Part shown: positions 27,357-37,560 of the stretch, piece after piece
Layout: each line of letters begins with the position of its first letter
Numbering within the stretch: position 1 is the stretch's first letter
Source: JAJDYQ01 sp963662865
Lineage (GTDB): Bacteria; Pseudomonadota; Gammaproteobacteria; JAJDYQ01
Length of the DNA stretch: 64,000 bases
Assembly: GCA_963662865.1 (NCBI GenBank)
Contig: OY759969.1
Span: 310,001 to 374,000, forward strand
Direction: 5' to 3'
Translations under genes and position numbers: made by a program
The notes under the pieces: generated by a model
Database searches by the model: none
Seen by the model: only the letters and a program-made list of their open reading frames with translations
What the model was told of the DNA's origin: nothing

Positions 27357-27406
27357 AAACTCTTCTCCTTTTTTAGTGTTGGATAGACATCCTGACGATG
27401 GGAAAA

Positions 27407-27430
27407 AGCAGCCTTCGGGCGGCTTTTTTT
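27407..27430 (+). terminator. UUCG-loop intrinsic terminator
   Basis: AGCAGCC (27407-27413), loop TTCG, GGCGGCT (27418-27424), then a run of seven T. There is one mismatch in the 7-bp stem, and a stable cUUCGg-type loop caps it. On the minus strand a shorter TTTTT follows, so it may work both ways. No gene ends immediately before it on either strand, so it may be the last trace of a lost gene. Confidence 0.7.
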
Positions 27431-27540
27431 AGTCGATTCAGCCGACTTACTTCCAGACCAGGCGACATGCTCGCAGTATAGCTCACAACAACACGCAGGT
27501 CAAGAACAACGGTGCAACCGGGAGGCCTCTGACATCCTGA

Positions 27541-27682
27541 TAGCCGGTTGAAATTCGTTCAGGCGAGTGCGAGACAAGGCAAAAAGGGCCGAAAAAGCGC
27601 AGTTTACTCCGAGTTAATGAGCATTTTGAGGTCATTTTTAACACCGTATCGCGTCGCATGAGTAAAATTTCAACAGCTTGCT
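27541..27682. mobile_element. MITE-like element, copy B
   Basis: A copy of the element at 25751-25896 in the same orientation, with a 3-base deletion in the left terminal repeat (TAGCCGGTTGAAATTC) and a few substitutions inside. The right end is AAATTTCAACAGCTTGCT. The shared core (GCCGAAAAAGCGCAGTTTAC, then GAGCATTTTGAG) leaves no doubt of common origin. Confidence 0.75.
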
Positions 27683-27942
27683 GGGGTCAGAATCAGGGTT
27701 GCCGCCAGATCGGGGGCCAGACTGTTACCCAACTGCTCTGACCACTTGATGACATTCTCAGGCATCCACGTGATTAAGCTAAATTCCCTGTGCGCCGAAA
27801 TTTTCGGAGAATTATTGTATAATAGCCTGTGGGTCTTTTCTCCATATCCATGGTCAAGAACCTTTGCTGATTTTGCTGCATAATTCCCTGAAGACAACAG
27901 ACGCAGCGCAACCTGCGCACCGCTTACGCGCTTTATAGCGAA
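27683..27942 (+). promoter_or_regulatory. Intergenic region upstream of the aldo/keto reductase
   Basis: About 260 bases containing a perfect dyad CCGAAA-T-TTTCGG (27795-27807) and, 10 bases on, a consensus -10 hexamer TATAAT (27818-27823) on the plus strand. No good -35 lies at 17 bases, so the dyad occupies the -35 position. This would suit an activator or a repressor site. The dyad could alternatively be a transcript hairpin. Confidence 0.4.
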
Positions 27943-28962
27943 ATGAAAAACAAAGGACGGTTACCTGAAGCGCTCAGGGTAAATCCGCGATTCGAGGAAA
28001 TGACGACCTCGCCAATCGGCCTGGGGATGGCAGCGCTGGGCAGACCCGGTTATATCAACCTGGGGCATGACGCCGATCTGCATGACAAAAGCTTTGCGGC
28101 CATGCGCCGACATGCGATTGACATGCTGGACTATGCCCATGAACTGGGCATTCGTTATTTTGATACTGCCGCCTCCTATGGAGCGGGAGAACAATTCCTG
28201 GGAGAATGGATCTTCAAAAGGGGTTTTCATGTGCAGGGAGTCACCGCAGCATCGAAATGGGGTTACGTGTACACCGCCGACTGGCAGGTTCAGGCCGAAC
28301 GCCATGAAATCAAAAAACACACCCTGGAAAATCTCAATCCATCATTCATCTGGAGTTGTCTGCGACTCGGACGGGCCATGAAAATCTACCAGATACACTC
28401 CGCAACATTCACCAGCGGCGTACTGGAAAATACCGAAGTCCTGAACCGACTGGCAGAAATTCGAGCCGATGGCCGATTAATAGGTCTGACCGTCAGCGGT
28501 CCACAACAGCCGGAACTAATCGACAGAGCCATCGAAATTGAAATCGACGGCGAACCGCTGTTCCGAGCCATACAGGCCACCTGGAATTTACTGGAAACCT
28601 CCGCCGGTGAGGCATTACAACGCGCCGGAGACGCCGGTATGGCGGTAATCGTAAAAGAAGCCCTGGCAAATGGCCGACTCACCGACAGAAACCGGGAACC
28701 GCAACTCAAACAAAAGCTCGAACGATTAAAAACCGCGGCCAATCAACTGAACTGTTCCGGAGACCAGCTCGCGCTGGCTGCCGCCGTTAATCAACCGTGG
28801 TCAGACATCGTACTGAGCGGTGCCGTCACAAAAAAACAACTTAAATCAAACTGGGGAGCGCTGAAAGTCGCATGGCGAGACGCAATGCCGGAAGAACTGT
28901 CACATTTAGCGGAGCCACCAGACAACTACTGGCGCACCCGGGCGGCTTTACAATGGAACTAA
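27943..28962 (+). CDS. Aldo/keto reductase
   Basis: A 339-residue soluble NADPH-dependent oxidoreductase of the aldo/keto reductase fold. GIRYFDTAASYGAGEQFLGE carries the catalytic Asp and Tyr, and AASKWGYVY the catalytic Lys. GLTVSGPQQ and a C-terminal segment ending in NWGALKVAW complete the domain. The substrate is unknown. The ATG at 27943 has no strong ribosome site, and ATG 28000 is an alternative. It is not closely linked to metG, which begins about 190 bases later. Confidence 0.87.
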   Translation: MKNKGRLPEALRVNPRFEEMTTSPIGLGMAALGRPGYINLGHDADLHDKSFAAMRRHAIDMLDYAHELGIRYFDTAASYGAGEQFLGEWIFKRGFHVQGVTAASKWGYVYTADWQVQAERHEIKKHTLENLNPSFIWSCLRLGRAMKIYQIHSATFTSGVLENTEVLNRLAEIRADGRLIGLTVSGPQQPELIDRAIEIEIDGEPLFRAIQATWNLLETSAGEALQRAGDAGMAVIVKEALANGRLTDRNREPQLKQKLERLKTAANQLNCSGDQLALAAAVNQPWSDIVLSGAVTKKQLKSNWGALKVAWRDAMPEELSHLAEPPDNYWRTRAALQWN

Positions 28963-29154
28963 CAGCCGACCATATTACCGGCCAGAGCAGAAGCGTGCCG
29001 ACGAGAGGCAACGTACAGGCCAACGACTCAAACACCATCACGCAGCCTGAACGATAAAGTTCGACAGCAAGGCACGAGAACATGACTCCCTCCCTACACG
29101 CCATAGCACAATTCGGGTAGCATACCCGGCCCTTCAGCCATTAACTGACAAGCC

Positions 29155-31167
29155 ATGGCTCGCAACATACTGATTACCTCCGCTCTGCCCTATGCCAACG
29201 GCCCAATTCACCTGGGCCACATGGTGGAATATATACAGGCCGATATTTGGGCACGCTTTCAGCGTATGCGTGGCAATACCTGCTACTACGTCTGCGCCGA
29301 CGACGCCCATGGCACACCCGTCATGTTACGCGCCCGGGCCGAGGGCATCACCCCGGAAGAATTGATTACCCGGGTCGCCAAAGAACATCAGGCCGACTTC
29401 GCAGATTTCAATATCAGCTTTGACAACTATCACAGCACACACTCGGACGAAAACCGGCATTATGCCGAGATGATTTACAACGCTCTGAATACAGGTGGCC
29501 ATATCCATCGGCGTACCATCAGCCAGATGTATGACCCGCAGGAGAAAATATTCCTGCCGGACCGATTCATCAAGGGCGAATGCCCCAGATGTGGCGCAAC
29601 CGATCAGTACGGTGATTCCTGTGAAGCCTGTGGAGCCACATACTCCCCAACCGAACTGAAAAATGCCCACTCGGTCATTTCAGGTGCCAAACCGGTAAAA
29701 AAAGACTCGCTGCACTACTTTTTCGCCCTGAGCGACTTCGAAGACACACTAAGAGAATGGACCACGGCAGGCCACCTGCAAAACGAAATCAGCAATAAAC
29801 TGGGCGAATGGTTCGAGGCAGGCCTGCACGACTGGGACATCTCCCGCGATGCGCCATATTTCGGATTTCGGATTCCGGGAACCGAAGACAAATACCTGTA
29901 CGTCTGGCTGGACGCACCGATTGGTTACATGGCCAGTTTCAGAAACTTCTGCGACAGAAGCGGCGTCTCGTTTAACGAATTCTGGGCCCCGGACACCACC
30001 GCCGAACTCTACCACTTCATCGGCAAAGACATCATCTATTTCCACGCCCTCTTCTGGCCGGCCATGCTCACCGGTGCCGGCTTTCGCACGCCCGACGCCA
30101 TCTTTGCGCACGGCTTTTTAACCGTGGACGGACACAAAATGTCCAAATCACGCGGCACCTTCATCAAGGCCAGGACCTACCTGGACCATCTCGACCCGGA
30201 ATACCTGCGATATTACTTCGCCGCCAGGATGGGTTCCGGCGTGGACGATCTGGACCTGAACCTGTATGACTTCCAAGAGCGCGTCAACAGCGACCTCGTC
30301 GGCAAAGTAGTCAACATCGCCAGCCGCAGCGCCGGTTTCATCCGCAAAAAATTCGACAACCGGCTTTCTGCGATACACAGCGAACAACCCCTCTATGACG
30401 ACTTTATCGAAGCCGGACATCAAATCGTCGCCTATTACGAATCGCGTGACTACAGCAAAGCCATGCGCCGGATCATGGCCCTGGCCGACCGCGCCAATCA
30501 GTACATAGCCGACAAAGAACCCTGGGCGCTTGCCCGGCAGACCGGCCGCGAACAGGAAATTCAGGACATCTGCTCAACAGGAATCAACCTTTTCCGCGTA
30601 CTAATCACCTATTTGAAGCCCGTGCTGCCGGAACTGGCCGCAAAAAGCGAGACATTCCTCAACTGCAGTGCGCTGCAATGGGACGACATCGCAACGCCAC
30701 TGGCCGGCGGCCATACCATCAATCAATTCAAACCCCTGATGACGCGCATTGAAGAATCGCAGCTTGAAGCCATGCTGAAAGACAGCAAAGAAGATACCGC
30801 CATCGAGACAAAGCCGACCTCCGACATTGAACCCATCGCGGCAGAAATACAACTCAGCGACTTCGCCAGAATTGACCTGCGCATTGCCCGTATCGTCAAG
30901 GCAGAACACATCGAAGGAGCGGACAAACTGCTGCGGCTCACACTGGACACCGGTACCGGCACCCGAAATATACTGGCCGGCATCAAATCCGCCTACAACC
31001 CCGAAGACCTTAAAGGTCGTTTAACGGTGATAGTGGCCAACCTTGCACCCAGAAAAATGCGCTTTGGCGTCTCCGAAGGCATGCTTCTGGCCGCTGGCCC
31101 CGGCGGCAAAGACCTGTACATTCTACACCCCGACGACGGCGCCCAACCGGGTATGCGGATTACATAA
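29155..31167 (+). CDS. metG: MetG, methionyl-tRNA synthetase
   Basis: This charges tRNA-Met, including the initiator, in the cytoplasm. It has 670 residues. The Rossmann catalytic domain shows the HIGH-type motif PIHLGHMVEY. The zinc knuckle CPRCGATDQYGDSCEACG lies near residue 143, and the KMSKS loop is GHKMSKSRGTF. After an anticodon-binding helical domain, a linker leads to a C-terminal OB-fold tRNA-binding domain (residues about 570-670, ARIDLRIARIVKAEHIEGAD). The presence of this domain makes it the long dimeric form. Confidence 0.97.
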   Translation: MARNILITSALPYANGPIHLGHMVEYIQADIWARFQRMRGNTCYYVCADDAHGTPVMLRARAEGITPEELITRVAKEHQADFADFNISFDNYHSTHSDENRHYAEMIYNALNTGGHIHRRTISQMYDPQEKIFLPDRFIKGECPRCGATDQYGDSCEACGATYSPTELKNAHSVISGAKPVKKDSLHYFFALSDFEDTLREWTTAGHLQNEISNKLGEWFEAGLHDWDISRDAPYFGFRIPGTEDKYLYVWLDAPIGYMASFRNFCDRSGVSFNEFWAPDTTAELYHFIGKDIIYFHALFWPAMLTGAGFRTPDAIFAHGFLTVDGHKMSKSRGTFIKARTYLDHLDPEYLRYYFAARMGSGVDDLDLNLYDFQERVNSDLVGKVVNIASRSAGFIRKKFDNRLSAIHSEQPLYDDFIEAGHQIVAYYESRDYSKAMRRIMALADRANQYIADKEPWALARQTGREQEIQDICSTGINLFRVLITYLKPVLPELAAKSETFLNCSALQWDDIATPLAGGHTINQFKPLMTRIEESQLEAMLKDSKEDTAIETKPTSDIEPIAAEIQLSDFARIDLRIARIVKAEHIEGADKLLRLTLDTGTGTRNILAGIKSAYNPEDLKGRLTVIVANLAPRKMRFGVSEGMLLAAGPGGKDLYILHPDDGAQPGMRIT

Positions 31168-31445
31168 CCCCCGCAAAGCCGCCTGTCCACAAGCCGGCCC
31201 AACCGTCGCAGTGCAGACAGGATACAGGGCCATTCCAACGATTCTTTTCTAAGTAGAGACGAGCGGCTTCTGCATCAAAAAACTGAAAAGTGGATAGACC
31301 AGCATGGTTGTTCATCTTGATTTATTTCAATGAATAACTACATCAGTATGGCCATTCTATTCGGAGTCAAGAATATAATTGCCATCTTTAACGCCGTATG
31401 AGTAGAATTCCAACCGCCTGCCGAAGACCGAAGCAGAAAAAAGGC
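31168..31445. other. Intergenic region between metG and autotransporter copy 2
   Basis: About 280 bases without a convincing gene, containing the right-end MITE fragment at 31368-31425. The promoter of the autotransporter follows immediately. Confidence 0.5.
31368..31425. mobile_element. MITE right-end fragment, copy C
   Basis: The stretch TTTAACGCCGTA...TGAGTAGAATTCCAACCGCCTGC matches the right third of copies A and B. It has about 11 bases missing and scattered substitutions. It is an old truncated copy upstream of the autotransporter promoter. Confidence 0.55.
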
Positions 31446-31474
31446 TTGCAATCCGTCCCGGATGAGACTAAAAT
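31446..31474 (+). promoter_or_regulatory. Sigma-70 type promoter for autotransporter copy 2
   Basis: TTGCAA (31446-31451), a 17-base spacer and TAAAAT (31469-31474) make a good housekeeping promoter. Transcription would begin near 31481, giving a leader of about 150 bases to the conserved ATG at 31634. Placing the promoter well upstream of the C tract argues that the tract acts at translation and not on promoter spacing. Confidence 0.6.
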
Positions 31475-31633
31475 AGCTCAAATTGCAGGCATGAATCCGG
31501 GCGCTTGAGTGCCGGAACCGACCCAAAGGCCGGGCCTGAGCAGACAATCCCGGATAGAGGACACGAAACAATGAACAGAAATTTACCCGGCCCGCAAAGC
31601 CAGTTACATACCGTAAAAGCAGGAGCAACAATC

Positions 31634-31750
<117 letters not shown>

Positions 31751-31832
31751 GCCTCGCCGTCGATTAGCGCAGCACCCGGCATTCCGCCGGTTCGCCTCTA
31801 CCCTCCTCTGTCTGCGCCGCGGCCTTGCCGCC

Positions 31833-34800
31833 GTGCTGCTCGTCGGCCTTGCGGCACCGGCCTTCGCCCAGACCACCCACACCGTATCGATCAACATCGA
31901 ACCCGCCATGGCAGCCGAAGGCAATTCGGGAATTACCGACGGCGCGACCGTAACAGTGACCATCGATCCACCTCGTGCGCAGGCTTTTGGGATTGAGTTA
32001 CAATTGGGTGGCACCGCCACCCGTGGTGACAGCAACGACTACCAGTACACCTTCACCAACAATGTTGTGCCTACTATTTCGGCATCGAATTTCGTTCCCC
32101 TTAGTGTGTCCTCCAATCTGGCCAGCCTTCAGGACAAGATCCGGATAAACGGCGACACGGCGATTGAACCCAACGAGACAGTGACCGTGACTCTGGTGCG
32201 TGTTATACGCGGTCTAACTCCTACCCCCAACGACGTCGTCATCTCCACAACCGCCGGCAGCGCCACCTTCACCATTACCAACGACGACGCCCCCGCAGGC
32301 GTGACTTTCACCGAAACGGCGGACGCCACCACACCCACCGAAGGCGGCACAGACGAATACGGCATGGTGCTGGACACACAACCCACCGCAAACGTGACCA
32401 TCACACCCACCTCAGGCACACCGGGCACCGCCACGGTCAACCCCAACAACCTGGTATTCACCAGCGCCAACTGGGACATGGCCCAGACCTTCACCGTCAC
32501 CGGGGAAGATAACGACGACGACGCCGCCAACCAGGAAGTCACCATTACCCACGCCGCCACCTCCACGGACGCCAACTACAACCTCACCCTGGACCCCATC
32601 ACCGCGACCGTGATCGACAACGACGCCACCACAGTGACCCTGACGGGCGCCACGGGCAACATCATAGAAGGCACCACCAAAGCCATCACCGTCACCCTGG
32701 GCCGCCCCCTGGCCGCAGGCGAGGCGCTGCCGGTGCCACTGACCTTCATGGGCACAGCGCTACCGGGCACGGACTACACCGTCACCGGCGCCGCGGCAGA
32801 CGGCGTCACCTACACCGGCCTGAACAGCGCCACAGGCACCGTGACCTTCACCGGCCCATCGGACGCCAGTGCCACCCTGACCCTGAGCGCGACCACCGAC
32901 AACAACGACGAGACCACCAGCGAGACCGTCATCATCGGCCTGGGCACCCTGGACAGCAACTCCGGCACCGGCCTGGGCGGCGGCGCGAGTGGTACGGACA
33001 ACCTGGACACATTTACCATCATGGAACCGCAGGTACCGGCCATCGTGCTGCCGCCGACCCTGACGGTCACTGAAGGTGCCAGTGTCGGTTACCCGGTATC
33101 CCTGGCCACCGCCCCGACGGGGGCTGTCACGGTGGCAGTCACCGGTCACACCAGCAGCGACCTGACGCCGGACGCAACCAGTCTGACGTTCACGACGACC
33201 GACTGGGGCACGGTACAGACGGTGATGGTGGCGGCGGCTGAGGACGACGCCGACGCAGCGGACGACACCGTGACGCTGACGCACACGGCCTCGGGCACAA
33301 CAGCCTATAGCGGGGTAACGGGTGCAGTGGTAGTGACGATCGACGACAATGACCTGCCGGTCGCCTCATTCGCCGCGGCCAGCTTTACCACCAACGAAGG
33401 CTCGGGCACGTACAACGTAGTGGTCAATCTGAGTCCGGCGCCAGCCGTGGCCACCACGATCACCTACACGGTGGACAGTGCCGGCACAGCGATACCCGGC
33501 ACCGACTACACCACGCTGACCGGCACGGTCGTGGCGTCTGCGAGCGCGTCCAGCGTTAATATTCCGGTGGCCATCACCGAGGACAGCGTGAGCGAGACCA
33601 GCGAGACGGTCATACTGAACCTGACCGCAGGTTCGGGTTACACGCTGGGCACCGATCGTGTGCACACACTGACGATCGCCGACAACGACACGGCGGGCGT
33701 GACCGTCAGCGAGGCCAGGATAACGGTCGCTGAGCCTGCCGGTGAAGACATGTACACCCTGGTGCTGAACACACAACCAGCCGGCGATGTGGAGATTACA
33801 GTGGCCTCCGGCACGACCAGTGCGGCGACCGTGAGCCCAGCCAGCCTGACGTTCGCGGCGGGCAACTGGAATACGGCACAGACCGTGACGGTGACGGGCG
33901 TCAACGACAGCGTTGGCGGTAACCGCACGGCGACCATCAACCATAGTATAGAAAGCGGCGACGGCGACGGTGCGGGTTACCCGGATGGTCTGGCCATAGA
34001 CACAGTGGCAGTCACGGTCACCGACGACGACGAACCGGTCGCCTCGTTCGCCGTGGCCAGCTTCACCACCAACGAAGGATCGGGTACCTACAACGTGGTG
34101 GTCGATCTAAGCCCGGTGCCGACCACGGCCACCACGATCAGCTACACGGTGGCCGGCACCAGCACGGCGACGATGAACACCGACTACACCGCGCCGGCCG
34201 GCACGGTCGTGGCGTCTGCGAGTGCGTCCAGCGTTAATATTTCGGTGGCCATCACCGACGACAGCACACGAGAGGACAGCGAGACGGTGATACTGATTCT
34301 GGGCACCGGCACGGGTTACACGGTGGGCAGCGACCGTGTGCACACACTGACCATTACCGACAATGACTTGCCGGTAGCGAGCTTCGCGGCTGACACGTCC
34401 ATGGCAAACGAGGGTTCGGGCACACACAACGTGGTGGTCAATCTGAGCCCGGCGCCGACCACGGCCACGACGATCATGTACACCGTGGCGACGGGCAGCG
34501 CCAATTTGGCAACCCCCGGCGACGACTACACCGCGCTGACCGGCACGGTCGTGGTGGCCGCAAACATGACCAGCGCCAATATCCCCGTGGCCATCACCGA
34601 TGACAGCGCAGACGAGACCAGCGAGACAATCGGGCTGACTCTGGGAGTAAGCTCTGGCGTTTACGGGTCAGGTTCCCCCGATGCTCACACACTGACGATC
34701 ACCGACAACGACGCCACCACCGTGACCCTGGCGGGCGCGTCAGGCGACATCACAGCAGGCGACACCAGGGAAATCACCGTGACCCTGGGCCGCGGTCTGG

Positions 34801-37268
34801 AAGACGGTGAGATACTGCCGGTGCCGCTGACCTTTGGTGGTAGCGCGACACCGGGCACGGATTACACCGTGACCGGCGCCACGGCGACCGGCGTCACCTA
34901 CAGCGGCCTGAACAGCGCCAGCGCCATGGTGACCTTCACCGGCCCGTCCTCGGGCATGACGGCCACCACCGCCACGCTGACCCTGAGCGCAGTCAACGCT
35001 GGCACAGTGGACATCGACCTGGGCACCCTGGACGCAGACTCCGGCACCGGCCTGGGCGGCGGCGCGGGCGGCACGGACAACCTGGATGCCTTCGACATTG
35101 TCGCCGCCTCCGCGGGCGTGACCGTCAGCGAGGCCAGATTAACGGTTGCAGAGAATGCGGCGGGCACCTACACCCTGGTGCTGAACACACAGCCGGCTGG
35201 TAACGTGGAGATTACGGTGCAATCCGACATGACCAGTGCGGCGACCGTGAGCGCAGCCAGCCTGACGTTCGCGGCGGGCAACTGGAATACGGCGCAGACG
35301 GTGACGGTGACGGGCGTCAACGACAACGTTGGCGGTGACCGCACGGCGACCATCAGCCATAGTATAGAAAGCGGCGACGGCGACGGTGCGAGTTACCCGG
35401 ATGGTCTGGCCATAGACACGGTGGCAGTCACGGTCACCGACGACGACGAGCCGGTCGCCTCGTTCGCCGTGGCCAGCTTTACCACCAACGAAGGCTCGGG
35501 CACGTACAACGTAGTGGTCAATCTGAGTCCGGCGCCAGCCGCGAACACCACGATCACCTACACCGTGGCCGGCACAGCGACACCCGGCACCGACTACACC
35601 ACGCTGACCGGCATGGTCGTGGCGTCTGCGAGTGCCTCCAGCGTCGAGATTCCCGTGATCATCACCGATGACAGCACACAAGAGGGCAGTGAGACGGTCA
35701 TACTGACCCTGACCGCAGGTTCGGGTTACACGGTGGGCACCGATCGTGTGCACACACTGACGATCGCCGACAACGACGCGGCCCCGGTCGGTACGGGGGC
35801 GATGCAAGAGATGCAGGCGGCGCAGGAAGCCTGGCTGCCGCGCTTCGGCCTGACGGCGGTAGAACATCTGCTGGGCGGCCTGGATTACCGCTTTTCGGTG
35901 GCCGATCAACCTGGGCTGTCGGGCAATGTGAGCGGCCTGTCCTCTGGTCGAGCGCTGCATGGGGCCGGTAATGGAACCGGCACGGGATATGGTTTGGGCG
36001 CGGACGGCTTCGGCCAGAGCGATGGCGGTGATGGCCTGGGCGCCGGTTCGGTTGATCGGCTATTGAATCTGTCCAGGACACTGTCGCTGCGCGATATGCT
36101 GCGCGGCAGCCGCTTTGTGCACCGTGGCGGGGAGAACGGTGTTTCGGTGTGGGGTCAGGCGTCGTACTCGCGCTACGAGGATGACCAGGACGGCATCGCG
36201 GTGGATGGCGAGGTGACCACCGGCCTGCTGGGCGTGGATCGTGACAATGGCCGCACGCTGCTCGGTCTGGCGCTGTCGTACAGCGACGGCGATGGCGATT
36301 GGAGCGGTGCTGCGGAACAGGGCGAATTGTCGAGCACGCTGACCTCGCTGCTGCCGTATATCCGGCATAACGTAACGCAGCGATTGCAGGTGTGGGCGGC
36401 GGCGAGTTATGGCCGTGGCGAGCTGGAGCAGACCCTGGAGCAGACTTCGGCCACGGTGAGTACGAAGCATGACATCGAGCAGACCTCGGCCTCGGCCGGT
36501 GTGCGCGGGATACTGCTGGAGCGCCCGCTAGAGGAGGGCGGCCTGACGCTGACGCTGATTTCGGATGCGGCGCTGGCGCGTATTGAGTCGGACGATGCCG
36601 ACGGTATGTCGGGTATGTCGGCGGACACGCAGCGTTTCCGAATGGGTCTGGAGTGGTCCTGGCAGATGCCGCAGGCGGACGGTGGCCGACTGATTCCGGA
36701 ACTGGAGTTGGGGATGCGCTATGACGGCGGCGATACCAGCGACGGCCTGGGCGTGGAACTGGGCGGCGGTATCAGTTGGCAGTTGCCCTCCAAGGGCTTG
36801 ACCATTGACCTGCGTGGCCGGCGCCTGCTGGATCATGAGGCCGACGAGCGGCGTGAATGGGGCGTATCCGGTTCGCTGCGCTACGAACGGCAGCCGGGTT
36901 CCGCTCATGGTTTGTCGCTGAGTCTGCGTCAGGAATACGGCACCGCCCCGGCCTCGGGTGGCCTGGATCGGCTGTTGTCGGATTCGCTATCGGACGCATT
37001 GGAAGAGGATTCATCGCAGCCCGGCCCGGCCTCCGGTCGCTGGAGCCTGCAGGGCGAGTGGGGCCTGGCCCTGAAGGACGGCGCCACCGGCATCCCGTAT
37101 GCGGGCCTGTCGTCGTCCGATGCCGGGCACGACCTGACCCTGGGCTGGCGTCTGCTGTCGGCACCGGGCAATCTGGATACCGAACTGGACATCAAGGCAC
37201 TGCGCCGCCGGGACGGCGAAGGCAAAACCAACCACGGCATCGGCGCACAGTGGAAGCTGCACTGGTAG
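31833..37268 (+). CDS. Giant Calx-beta repeat autotransporter, copy 2 (phase-variable candidate)
   Basis: 1811 residues from the GTG at 31833, but that codon falls inside the signal peptide. The frame is open back to 31731, and the natural product should start in the leader before the C tract. After the signal peptide (ends APAFA-Q) come Calx-beta-like repeats, several almost identical to each other and to copy 1 (VASFAVASFTTNEGSGTYNV occurs repeatedly). An outer-membrane barrel occupies about residues 1324-1811 and ends GIGAQWKLHW. Copy 2 lacks the extra N-terminal globular region of copy 1 and has fewer or different repeats. Role: exposed surface protein, probably adhesive, by inference. 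Confidence 0.85.
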   Translation: MLLVGLAAPAFAQTTHTVSINIEPAMAAEGNSGITDGATVTVTIDPPRAQAFGIELQLGGTATRGDSNDYQYTFTNNVVPTISASNFVPLSVSSNLASLQDKIRINGDTAIEPNETVTVTLVRVIRGLTPTPNDVVISTTAGSATFTITNDDAPAGVTFTETADATTPTEGGTDEYGMVLDTQPTANVTITPTSGTPGTATVNPNNLVFTSANWDMAQTFTVTGEDNDDDAANQEVTITHAATSTDANYNLTLDPITATVIDNDATTVTLTGATGNIIEGTTKAITVTLGRPLAAGEALPVPLTFMGTALPGTDYTVTGAAADGVTYTGLNSATGTVTFTGPSDASATLTLSATTDNNDETTSETVIIGLGTLDSNSGTGLGGGASGTDNLDTFTIMEPQVPAIVLPPTLTVTEGASVGYPVSLATAPTGAVTVAVTGHTSSDLTPDATSLTFTTTDWGTVQTVMVAAAEDDADAADDTVTLTHTASGTTAYSGVTGAVVVTIDDNDLPVASFAAASFTTNEGSGTYNVVVNLSPAPAVATTITYTVDSAGTAIPGTDYTTLTGTVVASASASSVNIPVAITEDSVSETSETVILNLTAGSGYTLGTDRVHTLTIADNDTAGVTVSEARITVAEPAGEDMYTLVLNTQPAGDVEITVASGTTSAATVSPASLTFAAGNWNTAQTVTVTGVNDSVGGNRTATINHSIESGDGDGAGYPDGLAIDTVAVTVTDDDEPVASFAVASFTTNEGSGTYNVVVDLSPVPTTATTISYTVAGTSTATMNTDYTAPAGTVVASASASSVNISVAITDDSTREDSETVILILGTGTGYTVGSDRVHTLTITDNDLPVASFAADTSMANEGSGTHNVVVNLSPAPTTATTIMYTVATGSANLATPGDDYTALTGTVVVAANMTSANIPVAITDDSADETSETIGLTLGVSSGVYGSGSPDAHTLTITDNDATTVTLAGASGDITAGDTREITVTLGRGLEDGEILPVPLTFGGSATPGTDYTVTGATATGVTYSGLNSASAMVTFTGPSSGMTATTATLTLSAVNAGTVDIDLGTLDADSGTGLGGGAGGTDNLDAFDIVAASAGVTVSEARLTVAENAAGTYTLVLNTQPAGNVEITVQSDMTSAATVSAASLTFAAGNWNTAQTVTVTGVNDNVGGDRTATISHSIESGDGDGASYPDGLAIDTVAVTVTDDDEPVASFAVASFTTNEGSGTYNVVVNLSPAPAANTTITYTVAGTATPGTDYTTLTGMVVASASASSVEIPVIITDDSTQEGSETVILTLTAGSGYTVGTDRVHTLTIADNDAAPVGTGAMQEMQAAQEAWLPRFGLTAVEHLLGGLDYRFSVADQPGLSGNVSGLSSGRALHGAGNGTGTGYGLGADGFGQSDGGDGLGAGSVDRLLNLSRTLSLRDMLRGSRFVHRGGENGVSVWGQASYSRYEDDQDGIAVDGEVTTGLLGVDRDNGRTLLGLALSYSDGDGDWSGAAEQGELSSTLTSLLPYIRHNVTQRLQVWAAASYGRGELEQTLEQTSATVSTKHDIEQTSASAGVRGILLERPLEEGGLTLTLISDAALARIESDDADGMSGMSADTQRFRMGLEWSWQMPQADGGRLIPELELGMRYDGGDTSDGLGVELGGGISWQLPSKGLTIDLRGRRLLDHEADERREWGVSGSLRYERQPGSAHGLSLSLRQEYGTAPASGGLDRLLSDSLSDALEEDSSQPGPASGRWSLQGEWGLALKDGATGIPYAGLSSSDAGHDLTLGWRLLSAPGNLDTELDIKALRRRDGEGKTNHGIGAQWKLHW

Positions 37269-37422
37269 TCTCCGGCATGGTTGCCGCGGGGCATCACTCC
37301 CGGCGGCTATTGCTGTAATACCGGCCGCCCCGTTGTGTTTCCAGCGGGGTTTCTATTCGGGAACCGGGCCGATGATTGAAGCTGTTTCCGGTTAACGCCT
37401 TTCAACGTCAAGCAGGCGGCTT
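37269..37422. repeat. 3' flank shared with autotransporter copy 1
   Basis: Matches 6710-6852 after copy 1: a degenerate hairpin (GCCGCGGGG...CCCGGCGGC), the GTTGTGTTTCCAGCGGGG motif, and CAAGCAGGCGGC at the right end. It shows that the duplicated locus includes flanking DNA. A further 138 bases to 37560 carry only a possible -10 (TATACT, 37485-37490). Confidence 0.6.
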
Positions 37423-37560
37423 GATGTTGTCTCAGTAGGTACTGGATTCATACAGAATGCTTTTCATCCGACCCTCGTTTTATGTATACTCTGCGCCCGA
37501 TTCCAGACTGTGAGCGCTTTTGCGGGTTTTTCAGAATTCTCAATGGTGTGTGGATAGCCG

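Noticed and set aside
27670..27897. 75-codon minus-strand ORF upstream of the aldo/keto reductase
   Set aside because: Its last codons and stop lie in the end of MITE copy B, and the rest has no recognisable domain. It may be a scrap but is not supportable as a gene.
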